The position numbers and the translations under genes were made by a program. From Sva-07 sp964592115 (GTDB taxonomy: Bacteria > Actinomycetota > Acidimicrobiia > Acidimicrobiales > Ilumatobacteraceae): a DNA stretch of 64,000 bases. Of the stretch, positions 55,909 to 64,000 are shown in pieces. Where the stretch lies: contig CAZQCP010000001.1 in assembly GCA_964592115.1 (NCBI GenBank), positions 1 through 64,000 on the forward strand. The letters are read 5' to 3'. How positions within the stretch are numbered: position 1 is the first letter of the stretch; every line of letters begins with the position of its first letter. The notes below the pieces were generated by a model. That model ran no database searches and was not told the origin of the DNA. It worked only from the letters and a program-made list of their open reading frames with translations.

Positions 55909-58149
55909 TCAGGCGACCGGGGTGACGGCGCCGGGGACCAAGCGGTAGGCGTCGTACACCGAGTCGACGCCCTTGATCGTGCGCAGCACCGCATCGAGGT
56001 AGCTGGGGTTGGCGAACTCGAACTCGAAGCGCATCTTGGCGACACGATCGGTCCCCGTGACGGTCTGGCACGACAAGATGTTCACCGAGTGGTCGGCGAG
56101 CGCGTTCGTCACGTCGCGCAACAGCCGTGTGCGATCGAGGGCGACCACCTCCACGCCGGCGACGAACGTACGGCCCGGTCGCTCGTCGGCGTCCCACTCG
56201 ACCTCGATCATCCGCGTGGCTTGCTCGGCCATCAACGACACGGCGTTGGCGCAGTCGGTGCGGTGCACACTGACGCCGCGGCCCCGCGTGACGAACCCGA
56301 TGATCGGGTCGCCCGGTACCGGGGTGCAGCAGTTCGCCAGCCGCACCAGCAGGTCGTCGAGGCCCTCGACGTGGATGCCGATCGAGGGGCGATCGCCGTC
56401 GCGCCGCTCGCGTCGCGGCCGGTCGATGGTGGCGGGCAGGTTCTCGTCGCTTTCGCCGTGGAACTGGCGGGCGATCCGCTGGGCGACCGACTTGGCCGAC
56501 ACGTGGTGCTCGCCGATCGCCGCCAGCAGCGCGTCGAGATCGGTGTAGGTCAATCCGTCGAGGACCTCGGCGAACTCCTTCGACTTCCACACCTGCTGCA
56601 CCGGCAGACGCTCCCGACGCATCTCCGCGGTGAGGTCGTCGCGCCCGGCCTCCACCATGTCGATGCGTCGCTCACGGCTGAACCACTGCCGGATCTTGTT
56701 GCGCGCCCGCGGCGAGGCGACGAAGCTCAGCCAATCCTGCGACGGACCTGCGGTCTCGACCTTCGACGTGAAGATCTCGACGTTGTCACCGCTGTGCAGC
56801 ACATGGTCGAGTGAGACGAGGCGCCCGTTGACCTTCGCCCCGATGCACGCATGGCCGACCTCGGTGTGGACCGCGTATGCGAAGTCGACGGTCGTGGAGC
56901 CGACCGGGAGCGTGATGACCCGACCCTTTGGCGTGAACACGAACACCTCGTCTTGTTCGAGGTCCGTCTTCAGGCTCTGCATGAACTGGGCCGGGTCGGA
57001 GATCTCCTCTTGCCAGTCGATCATCCTGGTCAGCCACTCGATCTCGGAGTGCTTGTCGCCGCCGGACTTGTACGCCCAGTGCGCGGCGACGCCCCACTCC
57101 GCCCGCTGGTGCATCTCTTGGGTGCGGATCTGCACCTCGATCGGCTTGCCCGCGGGCCCGATCACGGTCGTGTGCAAGCTCTGGTAGAGGTTGAACTTGG
57201 GCATCGCGATGTAGTCCTTGAAGCGGCCCACGACCGGCCGCCAGCGCCCGTGGATCGAACCGAGCGCGGCGTAACAGTCCTTCATCGAGTCGACGACGAC
57301 ACGGATCGCGATGAGGTCGAAGATCTCGTCGAACTCGCGCCCTTTGACGACCATCTTCTCGTAGATGCTCCACAGGTGCTTGCCGCGGCCGGTGACCTCG
57401 GCCTTGATGCCGAGCTCGTCGAGACGTGAGCGCACCTCCGCGAGCGTCTTGGCGAGGTAGATGTCGCGCTCGGGTGTCCGCGTGCTCACGAGGTGGTCGA
57501 GCTCGGCGAAGCGCTTGGGGTGCAGCGCGGCGAACGACAGATCCTCGAGCTGCTGTTTCATCTCCTGCATCCCGAGCCGGTGGGCCAGCGGGGCGTAGAT
57601 GTCGAGTGTCTCTTGGGCGATGCGGCGCTGCTTGTCGGGTGGCATCGCGGCGATCGTGCGCATGTTGTGGAGGCGGTCGGCGAGCTTGATGACGAGGACC
57701 CGCAGATCCTTGGCCATCGCCACGAGCATCTTGCGCATCGTGGCGGCCTGTTGCTCCTCGCGCGAGTCGAACCGGATCCGTTCCAGCTTGGTCACGCCGT
57801 CGACGATCGCCGCGACCTCGGCGCCGAAGTCGCGATCGACGTCGGCGACGGTGATCTCGGTGTCCTCGACGGCGTCGTGCAACAGCGCGGCGGTGACCGA
57901 CACCTCGTCGAGCCCGATGTCGGCCACGATCTGCGCGACTGCGAGCGGGTGGAAGATGTAGCTCTCGCCGCTCGAGCGCATCTGCGAACGGTGGGCGTCG
58001 GCGGCGACGCGATAGGCACGATTGATCGTCGACACGGCAGATTTGGGGTGCCGGCGCCGGTAGGACACGAGCAGCGGCGTCAGCTCACCGGCGGTTGCCG
58101 AGTCGACGTGATTGCGCCGCCACGGGAGGACACGGTCGACGGTGCCCAT
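55909..58149 (-). CDS. relA: Bifunctional (p)ppGpp synthetase/hydrolase (Rel)
   Basis: 746 aa, normal for actinobacterial Rel. The N-terminal HD hydrolase is intact (FHPLAVAQIVADIGLDEVSV, ALLHDAVEDTEITVADV, KLADRLHNMRTIAAM). The synthetase domain has GRGKHLWSIYEKMVVKGREF, FDLIAIRV, and the conserved GYQSLHT-like FNLYQSLHTTVIGP. TGS (EVFVFTPKGRVITLPVGSTT), a zinc/helical region (RLANCCTPVPGDPIIGFVTR) and a C-terminal ACT domain follow. It makes and degrades the stringent-response alarmone at the ribosome. It is 7 bp behind apt. Confidence 0.96.
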   Translation of the reverse strand: MGTVDRVLPWRRNHVDSATAGELTPLLVSYRRRHPKSAVSTINRAYRVAADAHRSQMRSSGESYIFHPLAVAQIVADIGLDEVSVTAALLHDAVEDTEITVADVDRDFGAEVAAIVDGVTKLERIRFDSREEQQAATMRKMLVAMAKDLRVLVIKLADRLHNMRTIAAMPPDKQRRIAQETLDIYAPLAHRLGMQEMKQQLEDLSFAALHPKRFAELDHLVSTRTPERDIYLAKTLAEVRSRLDELGIKAEVTGRGKHLWSIYEKMVVKGREFDEIFDLIAIRVVVDSMKDCYAALGSIHGRWRPVVGRFKDYIAMPKFNLYQSLHTTVIGPAGKPIEVQIRTQEMHQRAEWGVAAHWAYKSGGDKHSEIEWLTRMIDWQEEISDPAQFMQSLKTDLEQDEVFVFTPKGRVITLPVGSTTVDFAYAVHTEVGHACIGAKVNGRLVSLDHVLHSGDNVEIFTSKVETAGPSQDWLSFVASPRARNKIRQWFSRERRIDMVEAGRDDLTAEMRRERLPVQQVWKSKEFAEVLDGLTYTDLDALLAAIGEHHVSAKSVAQRIARQFHGESDENLPATIDRPRRERRDGDRPSIGIHVEGLDDLLVRLANCCTPVPGDPIIGFVTRGRGVSVHRTDCANAVSLMAEQATRMIEVEWDADERPGRTFVAGVEVVALDRTRLLRDVTNALADHSVNILSCQTVTGTDRVAKMRFEFEFANPSYLDAVLRTIKGVDSVYDAYRLVPGAVTPVA

Positions 58150-58156
58150 GGTGCCC

Positions 58157-58684
58157 CTAGAAGTGCAGGAGCGACTTCACGGTTCGCTCCCCCAGCCGAG
58201 CCCGCCCCCCGAGCTCGTCGAGTTCGACCACGAAGGCGAGGCCGGCGAGCACGCCACCCAGCGTTTCCACCAAGCGTGACGTGGCCGCCGCGGTGCCGCC
58301 GGTGGCCAACACGTCGTCGACCACGAGGATGCGTTCGCCGGGATGGATCGCATCGCGGTGGATCTCCAGCTTGTCCCTGCCGTACTCGAGCGTGTACTCC
58401 TCGCGCACGACCGCCCAGGGCAGCTTGCCGGCCTTGCGAACCGGCACGAAGCCGGCGCCGATGCGGTAGGCGACGGCGGAGGCGAAGATGAACCCGCGCG
58501 CCTCGATCCCGACCACGCGATCGACGGCGACACCGGCGAACGCCTCGACCAGGCCGTTCACCGCGGTCGCGAACATCGTGCCGTCACCGAGGAGCGGTGT
58601 GATGTCACGGAACGTCACGCCGTCTTCTGGGTAGTCGGCGATGTCGCGCACGTACCCACGGAGCGCTGCGAGATCGGCTGCCAT
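58157..58684 (-). CDS. apt: Adenine phosphoribosyltransferase
   Basis: 175 aa. YPEDGVTFRDITPLLGDG near residue 18, GIEARGFIFASAVAY, VPVRKAGKLPWAVVREEYTL and the PRPP motif ILVVDDVLATGGTAAAT are diagnostic. It converts adenine and PRPP to AMP. secF-apt-relA is a conserved order. It is a second PRTase in the window, distinct from the one at 12149. Confidence 0.97.
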   Translation of the reverse strand: MAADLAALRGYVRDIADYPEDGVTFRDITPLLGDGTMFATAVNGLVEAFAGVAVDRVVGIEARGFIFASAVAYRIGAGFVPVRKAGKLPWAVVREEYTLEYGRDKLEIHRDAIHPGERILVVDDVLATGGTAAATSRLVETLGGVLAGLAFVVELDELGGRARLGERTVKSLLHF

Positions 58685-58708
58685 GACCGGAGGATACCGG
58701 TCGCTGCG

Positions 58709-59947
58709 TCAGTGGCGCTTCTTCTTGCGGGGTCGCGGCGGGTGCGACAGCAGGCGATCTGCCGACACGTCGGTGAGCGTCGCGATGCTGGTGGTGACGC
58801 CGGACACCGCGCGCTCCCGATCGTCACCCTCACCGGCCCCGTCGCCAGGACCACCGTCGCCGGAGCTGTCGCTCGTGGCCCGCTGCTTGCGACGACGGCT
58901 GCCGCGCTCGGCTTCGGCTTCGAGGGCGCGACCCGTGACGGCGCCGCCGACGACCGCCGCCCGCAGCGCTTCACCGCTCAGCCGCTGACGGTGCGCGGAT
59001 CGTGCCGCGGGCGCCCGCAGCATCGCGAGCAGCGGCGTGGCGATGAAGATCGAGGAGTACACACCGGCGACCATCCCGACGAACAACGCCACCGCGAAGT
59101 CGCGCAGCGCCACCGCTCCCATCCACCAGGCACCGACGACGAGCAGCGAGATCACGGGGAGGATCGACGAGATGCTCGTGTTGAGCGAGCGGATCAGCAC
59201 CTGGTTCATCGAGATGTTGACGACATCGTCGTAGGGCATCTTCGCCCCGGCGTACTTGCCCTCGTTCTCCTTGATGCGGTCGAACACCACGACCGAGTCG
59301 TAGAGCGAGTAGCCGAGGATGGTCAAGAAGGCGACGACCGTCTCGGGTGTCACGACGAACTGGAACAGCGAGTAGATCCCGACTGCCAGGATCACATCGT
59401 GGAGCATCGCCACGATCGACGCCGCGGCCATCCGCCACTCGAAGCGCAGCGAGATGTACGCGGACACGATGAGCACGAAGACGACCAGGGCGCGGACCAT
59501 CTTCTCGGTGATCTCGCCGCCCCACCGTGAGCTCGTGAACGCGAAGCTGATGTCCTCGACCGGAACGCCCGCAGCCTCGGCGAGGTCGCGGGTGATCGCC
59601 GCCGCCTGAGCGGTCGGCAGTTCTTCGATCTCGATCGTGATGACGTCGACCGTCTCCGAGCTGCGCTCCTGGATTCGGGCGTTCGCCGTCGACACACCGT
59701 TGGCGGCGAGCACATCTTGGGCTTCTTCGACGCCGAACGTCTCGCTCGCCGGCACCTCCCAGGCGTTGCCCCCCTCGAAGTCGAGGCCGAGGTTGAGCCC
59801 TTGGGCGAACAGCGACACGACCGTGATCACGACGGCGGCGACGGCCGCTCCGAGGCTCCATCGCTTCATCCCGGCGAAGTCGACCGCCGTCTGGCCGCGC
59901 AACAACCGGCCGAAGCGGGACGGGGAGATCTGTGCGTCGACCGTCAT
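58709..59947 (-). CDS. secF: Protein translocase subunit SecF
   Basis: 412 aa. GLDFEGGNAWEVP (the SecF periplasmic start), six transmembrane helices with SAYISLRFEWRMAAASIVAM, LTILGYSLYDSVVVFDRIKE (conserved SecF motif) and NTSISSILPVISLL. A C-terminal basic extension of about 90 residues (RRRKQRATSD, ending PPRPRKKKRH) goes beyond the core. It works with SecD to use proton force in protein export. The start overlaps the secD stop by 4 bp. Confidence 0.95.
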   Translation of the reverse strand: MTVDAQISPSRFGRLLRGQTAVDFAGMKRWSLGAAVAAVVITVVSLFAQGLNLGLDFEGGNAWEVPASETFGVEEAQDVLAANGVSTANARIQERSSETVDVITIEIEELPTAQAAAITRDLAEAAGVPVEDISFAFTSSRWGGEITEKMVRALVVFVLIVSAYISLRFEWRMAAASIVAMLHDVILAVGIYSLFQFVVTPETVVAFLTILGYSLYDSVVVFDRIKENEGKYAGAKMPYDDVVNISMNQVLIRSLNTSISSILPVISLLVVGAWWMGAVALRDFAVALFVGMVAGVYSSIFIATPLLAMLRAPAARSAHRQRLSGEALRAAVVGGAVTGRALEAEAERGSRRRKQRATSDSSGDGGPGDGAGEGDDRERAVSGVTTSIATLTDVSADRLLSHPPRPRKKKRH

Positions 59948-61437
59948 CGCGTTGCCACCCCGATACCGAGAACGTGGTCCTGGCGGGCCAGGAGCTTGCT
60001 GCGCGACAACAGCAGAACCGCCGGACGGGTGAAGAAGTAGCAGACGAGCAGGTCGCAGATCGTCGTCAGCCCGAGGTACAGGGCGAAGCCGCGGACCGAG
60101 CCGACGCTCAGCCAGAACAGGACGACCGCGCTCATCAGGGCGATGATGTTCGCCGCCCAGATCGTGCGCCAGGTCGAACCGAAGCTGCGCGGCGAGGCGT
60201 TGCGGATCGTGCGGCCCGAGCGCAACTCGTCCTTGATCCGTTCGAAGTAGACGATGTAGCTGTCGACCGTCACGCCGATCGACACGATGATGCCGGTCAC
60301 GCCGGCAACGGTGAGGGCGTAGTTGGTCCAGATGGAGACCAGCGAGGCGAGCACGAACGTCATCAGGCCCCACACCACCAGGCCGCCGACGATGACCAAC
60401 GCCAGCCGGCGGTAGTACGCGACGAGCATGGCGAGCACGAGCGCCAAACCGACGACGCCGGCCACGACCGCCGCCCGCAGCGACTCGTTGCCGGCCGATG
60501 GCGAGATGATGCGCGTCTCTTGTGCTTCGACCTCGACGGGGAAGGCACCGCGGTTGAGGACCGCGGCGAGCTCTTCGGCCTCGCCCCGGGAGAAGTTGCC
60601 GCTGATCGCCACGGAGTCGGTGAAGCTCGGTTGGTTCACCTGTGGTGCCGATTGCACGACGCTGTCGAGGACGATGGCGATCTGGCCGCGGACGCCGGGT
60701 TGCGTCGACGGGCACGTCGGCAGCTGGTTGAAGCACTGGTTGGTGAGGCTGTTCCACAGCGCCTGGCTGTCGCTGCGCAGCCCGACCGAAACGCCCCAGC
60801 CGGCGTCGGAGGTCAGTGCCGCACTTCCCCGTTCGAACACCTCCCCGGTGCCCTGGGCCGGGCCGACGCACAGCACCGCTCCCTCGCGGTTCGGCAGCAG
60901 TTCGGCACCGGTGTCGTTGACGGGACTCGTCGGGAACTGGCTGAGGTCGATCGCGTTCTGCGTCGGCACGCTGCCGTCTGTCGGGAGGGTGTCTGTCGGC
61001 GCGGCGCGGCGGAGACCGGCGGGGACCGAGTCCTCTGCCTGCCCGTCCGCCTGTGTGGTCTCCGGCGGGAGCACCTCGCCGGTCGGGCACGACGAGAAGT
61101 TCAACACGGGCCGCAGTTCGACGACACCCGACACGTCGACGGCCGACAGCGCCTCTTGTTGGTCGCGCACACCGGGCAGATCGACCACGATCACGTCGCC
61201 TTGCACCCGTACGTCCGGCTCGGCGATGCCGCGGTCCTCGAGCTCGCTGCGGATCAGGTCACGGATGACGAGCAGGTCATCGGTCGACGCGTCCTCGACC
61301 GGGGCGAGGATGACCGACACGCCACCTTGCAGATCGAGGCCGAGGATCGGCGTGTTGCCCGTTGCCAGGACGAGGCCGAACGCAACGACCACGATCAGCA
61401 CGACGCCGATCAGCGAGGCCCACAACCGGCGCGTCAT
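59944..61437 (-). CDS. secD: Protein translocase subunit SecD
   Basis: 497 aa. The first helix WASLIGVVLIVVVAFGLVLA, then GLDLQGGVSVILAP (the D1 motif), a long periplasmic domain with a Thr/Pro/Glu-rich insert typical of actinobacteria, and C-terminal helices with GVTGIIVSIGVTVDSYIVYF and SFGSTWRTIWAANIIALMSA. It forms the SecDF complex with the downstream gene. It lies 36 bp behind yajC. Confidence 0.95.
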   Translation of the reverse strand: MTRRLWASLIGVVLIVVVAFGLVLATGNTPILGLDLQGGVSVILAPVEDASTDDLLVIRDLIRSELEDRGIAEPDVRVQGDVIVVDLPGVRDQQEALSAVDVSGVVELRPVLNFSSCPTGEVLPPETTQADGQAEDSVPAGLRRAAPTDTLPTDGSVPTQNAIDLSQFPTSPVNDTGAELLPNREGAVLCVGPAQGTGEVFERGSAALTSDAGWGVSVGLRSDSQALWNSLTNQCFNQLPTCPSTQPGVRGQIAIVLDSVVQSAPQVNQPSFTDSVAISGNFSRGEAEELAAVLNRGAFPVEVEAQETRIISPSAGNESLRAAVVAGVVGLALVLAMLVAYYRRLALVIVGGLVVWGLMTFVLASLVSIWTNYALTVAGVTGIIVSIGVTVDSYIVYFERIKDELRSGRTIRNASPRSFGSTWRTIWAANIIALMSAVVLFWLSVGSVRGFALYLGLTTICDLLVCYFFTRPAVLLLSRSKLLARQDHVLGIGVATR

Positions 61438-61473
61438 GGCCGCCGCACGGCGGTCAGGAACCGGGCGAGGAGA

Positions 61474-61851
61474 TCACTCCGCATCGTCGGCGGTGTCGTC
61501 AGACGCGTCGTCGGCAGCAGCATCATCTTCGATGCCGTCTTCGACGCGGGTGTGGATCGCGGCGCGAGCGACGCGGATCTGCACGTCGTCGTCGATCTCC
61601 AGCCAGAAGCGTTGGTCGCCGTCTTCGCCCGTGATCGTGCCGTAGATGCCCGACGTGGTCACGACCTCGTCGCCGACGCTGATCGAACGCTGCAGCTCTT
61701 GTTGCTCACGCATCCGGCGCCGCTGCGGACGGATCATGAAGAAGTAGAGCGCGAACGGGATCAGCAGCAAGATGCCGAGCTGCAACAGTGCAGCGCTTCC
61801 GCCGCCCTCTGACTCTTGGGCGACGATGGCATTGATCAATGAGGTGGACAT
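61474..61851 (-). CDS. yajC: Preprotein translocase subunit YajC
   Basis: 125 aa. One transmembrane helix LLQLGILLLIPFALYFFMI is followed by RPQRRRMREQQ and a soluble part (SVGDEVVTTSGIYGTITGED), all standard YajC. An acidic C-terminal tail of about 20 residues (Asp/Ala repeats) is extra. It associates with SecDF. ATG 61851 is chosen; the upstream open frame adds non-family residues. Confidence 0.95.
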   Translation of the reverse strand: MSTSLINAIVAQESEGGGSAALLQLGILLLIPFALYFFMIRPQRRRMREQQELQRSISVGDEVVTTSGIYGTITGEDGDQRFWLEIDDDVQIRVARAAIHTRVEDGIEDDAAADDASDDTADDAE

Positions 61852-61864
61852 GCGGTGAGCGAGC

Positions 61865-62962
61865 CTATCCCCACACGTCGAGCACCGACCGGCGCAACGC
61901 ATCGAAGCGTCCGTCGACGATCGCCGTCCGCATGCGCTCCATCAGATCGATCGTCCAGGCGACGTTGTGGATCGACAACAGGCGCGACGCACTCGGCTCA
62001 CGCACCTGCAGGAGGTGGCGGATGTAGCCCCTGCTGTGACGGGCGCACACGTCGCACGGGCAGTCCGGATCGAGCGGTTCGTCGAGCTCGGCGTTGCGCG
62101 CCGCCTTCGCCTGGAAGCGACCGGTGCTCGTGAGCGCGGTGCCGTGCCGACCGAGGCGGGTCTGCATCACGCAGTCGAACTGGTCGACGCCGAGCGCCAC
62201 CGCCTCCACGAGCGAGGCCGGGTCGCCGACGCCCATCAGGTAGCGCGGGCGGTCCGCCGGGAGGTGGGCGATGGCCGCGGCGAGCGCTGGCAGCATCTCC
62301 TCGCGGGTCTCACCCACCGACAGGCCGCCGATGCCGTAGCCGTCGAAGTCGAGATCCACGATCTGGCGGGCGCTCTCGGCGCGCATCGCCTGGCTGATGC
62401 CGCCCTGAACGATGCCGAACAGCGACTGATCGGGGCGCGCGTGCGCCGCCCGGGCCCGCGCCGCCCACGCTCCGGTGAGGTCGAGCGCGCGGCGGATCAC
62501 CGCCGGCGGGCTCGGCAACGGGGGGCACACGTCGAGCACCATCTGGATGTCGGCGCCGAGCTTCGTCTGGATGTCGACGGCCAGCTCCGGCGTGAAGCGA
62601 TGCGTCGATCCGTCGTACGTGCTGCGGAACGTGACGCCGTCGTCGTCGAGGTCGGGTTCGAGCGAGAACACCTGGAACCCGCCGGAGTCGGTCAGCGTGA
62701 GGCCGTCCCATCCGGCGAAGCGCCCAAGACCACCGAACCGCTCGACGAGGTCGGCGCCGGGCCGCAGCATGAGGTGGTACGTGTTGCCGAGCACGATCTG
62801 CGCGCCGACGCGCTCGTAGTCGGCCGCGCTCAGGTACTTGATCGCACCGCGGGTACCGACCGGCATGAACAGCGGCGTCGTGTACGTCCCCCGCGCCGTG
62901 GTCGCCGTGGTCGCCCGCGCCGCCCCGTCGGTGGCATCGATGCTGGCCTCGACGGGAAACAT
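61865..62962 (-). CDS. tgt: tRNA-guanine transglycosylase
   Basis: 365 aa. LTDSGGFQVFSL and GIVQGG in the TIM barrel, GGLSVGETREEML, the catalytic Asp region GVDQFDCVMQTRLGRHGTAL, and the zinc site CPCDVCARHSRGYIRHLL with the later His in LSIHNVAW. It inserts the queuosine precursor into tRNA anticodons. queA lies directly upstream on the same strand, so both queuosine steps are paired. A palindromic element sits in the 49-bp gap between them. Confidence 0.95.
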   Translation of the reverse strand: MFPVEASIDATDGAARATTATTARGTYTTPLFMPVGTRGAIKYLSAADYERVGAQIVLGNTYHLMLRPGADLVERFGGLGRFAGWDGLTLTDSGGFQVFSLEPDLDDDGVTFRSTYDGSTHRFTPELAVDIQTKLGADIQMVLDVCPPLPSPPAVIRRALDLTGAWAARARAAHARPDQSLFGIVQGGISQAMRAESARQIVDLDFDGYGIGGLSVGETREEMLPALAAAIAHLPADRPRYLMGVGDPASLVEAVALGVDQFDCVMQTRLGRHGTALTSTGRFQAKAARNAELDEPLDPDCPCDVCARHSRGYIRHLLQVREPSASRLLSIHNVAWTIDLMERMRTAIVDGRFDALRRSVLDVWG

Positions 62963-62985
62963 GCGCGGCGACGGTACCCGCCCGA

Positions 62986-63040
62986 CCCCAAATATGTCCG
63001 CGCGATGCCGCTCAGCGAGACGATTCGGACATTTTTCGGG
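62986..63040. repeat. Palindromic element, TGTCCG-arm family, copy 2
   Basis: Arms AAATATGTCCG (62990-63000) and CGGACATTTTT (63026-63036), one mismatch. Its reverse complement aligns along its whole length with 44101-44155. It overlaps the 3' end of queA: the last codons (KMSESSR) and the stop are read from this element. Confidence 0.8.
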
Positions 63041-64000
63041 TGAGGAGCATTGCGTCGCCGAAGGACAAGAAGCGGTAGTCGGCGGCGAGGGCGATCTCGT
63101 ACAACTCGCGCCAGCGGGGACCGACGAACGCGTCGATCATCATCAACAACGTCGTGCGCGGCAGGTGGAAGTTCGTCAGCAATACGTCCACGAGCTGCCA
63201 GTCGAAGCCGCGATGGATGAACAGATCCGTGCGTCCGGCGAGTTCGCCACGGCGGGCGGCGGACTCCAGCGCCCGAACGGCGGTCGTGCCGACGGCCACG
63301 ACCCGGTCCGCATTCCGGCACGCGGCCATCGTCGCTTCGGGTACGCGGTAGCGCTCGGTGTGCATCGGGTGATCGAGCGGATCGTCGGTACTGATCGGCT
63401 GGAACGTGTCGAGTCCGACGACGAGTTCGACGGTCGCCGTGGCGACGCCGACATCGGCCAGGCGGTCGAAGAGCTCGGGCGTGAAGTGAAGACCGGCGGT
63501 CGGCGCAGCCGCCGATCCTGGCTCGCGCGAGAACACGGTCTGGTAGCGCTCGGGATCGTCGAGACGTGCACCGATGTACGGCGGCAGCGGCATCTCGCCA
63601 TGTGCGTCGAGCGTGTCCAGCGGATCGGTGTCACCGACGAGTTCGACGTGGAACGTGTCGCCGGCGGCGGTCCGCTCCCCCATCCGCACGATCGGCACCC
63701 CGTCGACGGAGAGCTCCTCGCCGACGGCGAGCTTCCCACCGGGCCGCACGAGCGCCTCCCAACGACGTCGGGTGGGATCGGTGGCCTCCAAGAGGAGCAC
63801 CTCAGCGGCTCCGCCGGTCGCCCGCCGCAATCGCAGACGCGCCGGGATCACTCGCGTCTCGTTGAGCACGAGCAGGTCGCCCTCCCGCAGCAGGTCGGGC
63901 AGGTCGCGCACGTGGCGATGCTCGGGCGCCGCGCTCCCCCGGTCGACCAGCAGCCGCGCCGAGTCCCGCGGCTCGATCGGCGTCTGGGCGATCCGCTCCT
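63012..64000 (-). CDS. queA: S-adenosylmethionine:tRNA ribosyltransferase-isomerase, 5' end outside window
   Basis: About 329 residues visible, in frame to the right edge (ERIAQTPIEPRDSARLLVD is the conserved QueA N-terminal region, so only a short start is missing). Further motifs: LVLNETRVIPARL, TAGLHFTPELFDRL, MHTERYRVPE, GTTAVRALESAARRG, LTNFHLPRTTLLMMIDAF and YRFLSFGDAMLLT. It adds and rearranges the ribosyl group of SAM on preQ1-tRNA in queuosine synthesis. The C-terminus ends within a palindromic element. Confidence 0.95.
   Translation of the reverse strand, partial: ERIAQTPIEPRDSARLLVDRGSAAPEHRHVRDLPDLLREGDLLVLNETRVIPARLRLRRATGGAAEVLLLEATDPTRRRWEALVRPGGKLAVGEELSVDGVPIVRMGERTAAGDTFHVELVGDTDPLDTLDAHGEMPLPPYIGARLDDPERYQTVFSREPGSAAAPTAGLHFTPELFDRLADVGVATATVELVVGLDTFQPISTDDPLDHPMHTERYRVPEATMAACRNADRVVAVGTTAVRALESAARRGELAGRTDLFIHRGFDWQLVDVLLTNFHLPRTTLLMMIDAFVGPRWRELYEIALAADYRFLSFGDAMLLTRKMSESSR

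Overview
The window is GC-rich actinobacterial chromosome (ATG/GTG starts, dense ATGA/GTGA gene overlaps, actinobacterial gene order). The nearest lineage I can suggest is the class Acidimicrobiia (Ilumatobacter-like). That is inference from protein character, not a search. Two runs of exactly 100 N (36921-37020, 51647-51746) show this is a scaffolded draft or metagenome-derived assembly. I see no rRNA, tRNA, CRISPR array, prophage or transposase gene.

Layout. (1) 1-16485 is a nitrogen-heterocycle and nucleobase region. It holds a luciferase-like monooxygenase (cut by the left edge), a cytosine-deaminase-like amidohydrolase, an SDR, a complete NitT/TauT-type ABC importer, an M20 carbamoylase-type hydrolase overlapping a creatininase-family hydrolase, a CrtI-like oxidoreductase, an M50 protease, an SRPBCC protein, and a three-subunit xanthine-dehydrogenase-type molybdenum hydroxylase followed by a purine-type phosphoribosyltransferase. 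(2) 16607-33012 is a polyprenyl-phosphate sugar and arabinan-type glycan region. It holds a PIG-V-like mannosyltransferase, two tandem AftD-like giant membrane arabinosyltransferases, a polyprenol-phosphate-mannose synthase, a GT4 glycosyltransferase, DprE2, a methyltransferase, DprE1, a UbiA-type DPPR synthase and a HAD phosphatase. Together they look like a decaprenylphosphoryl-arabinose (DPA) supply line plus its user enzymes. (3) 33017-48773 is core housekeeping in conserved actinobacterial order: aroA, tyrA, rluB, scpB, scpA, trpS, a MATE exporter, an HD protein, xerD, NUDIX, pyrG, recN, nadK, tlyA, a phasin/H1-like protein and a NagD-like HAD. (4) 48821-52698 is mixed: DUF1015, a short SSB, a Gfo/Idh/MocA oxidoreductase and a hot-dog-like protein. 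(5) 52712-64000 is the conserved block aspS, hisS, relA, apt, secF, secD, yajC, tgt and queA (cut by the right edge).

The DPA genes sit in one minus-strand run that begins at scpA (37821) and ends at the GT4 gene (27188), with overlaps or short gaps throughout, so wall-precursor genes may be co-transcribed with chromosome-condensation and aromatic amino-acid genes.

The most unusual non-coding layer is a set of short palindromic (REP-like) elements in at least four sequence families, nearly all at 3' ends of genes. Two families have two recognisable copies each (10311/12086 and 44101/62986). One has a GGGGTCAGACACC core and occurs both as a long inverted repeat supplying the MATE start codon and as an in-frame insertion inside the amidohydrolase. 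Short tandem arrays with 12, 15 and 17 bp periods add to this. A 31-codon ORF is fitted with ATGA overlaps at both ends between two molybdenum-hydroxylase subunit genes.
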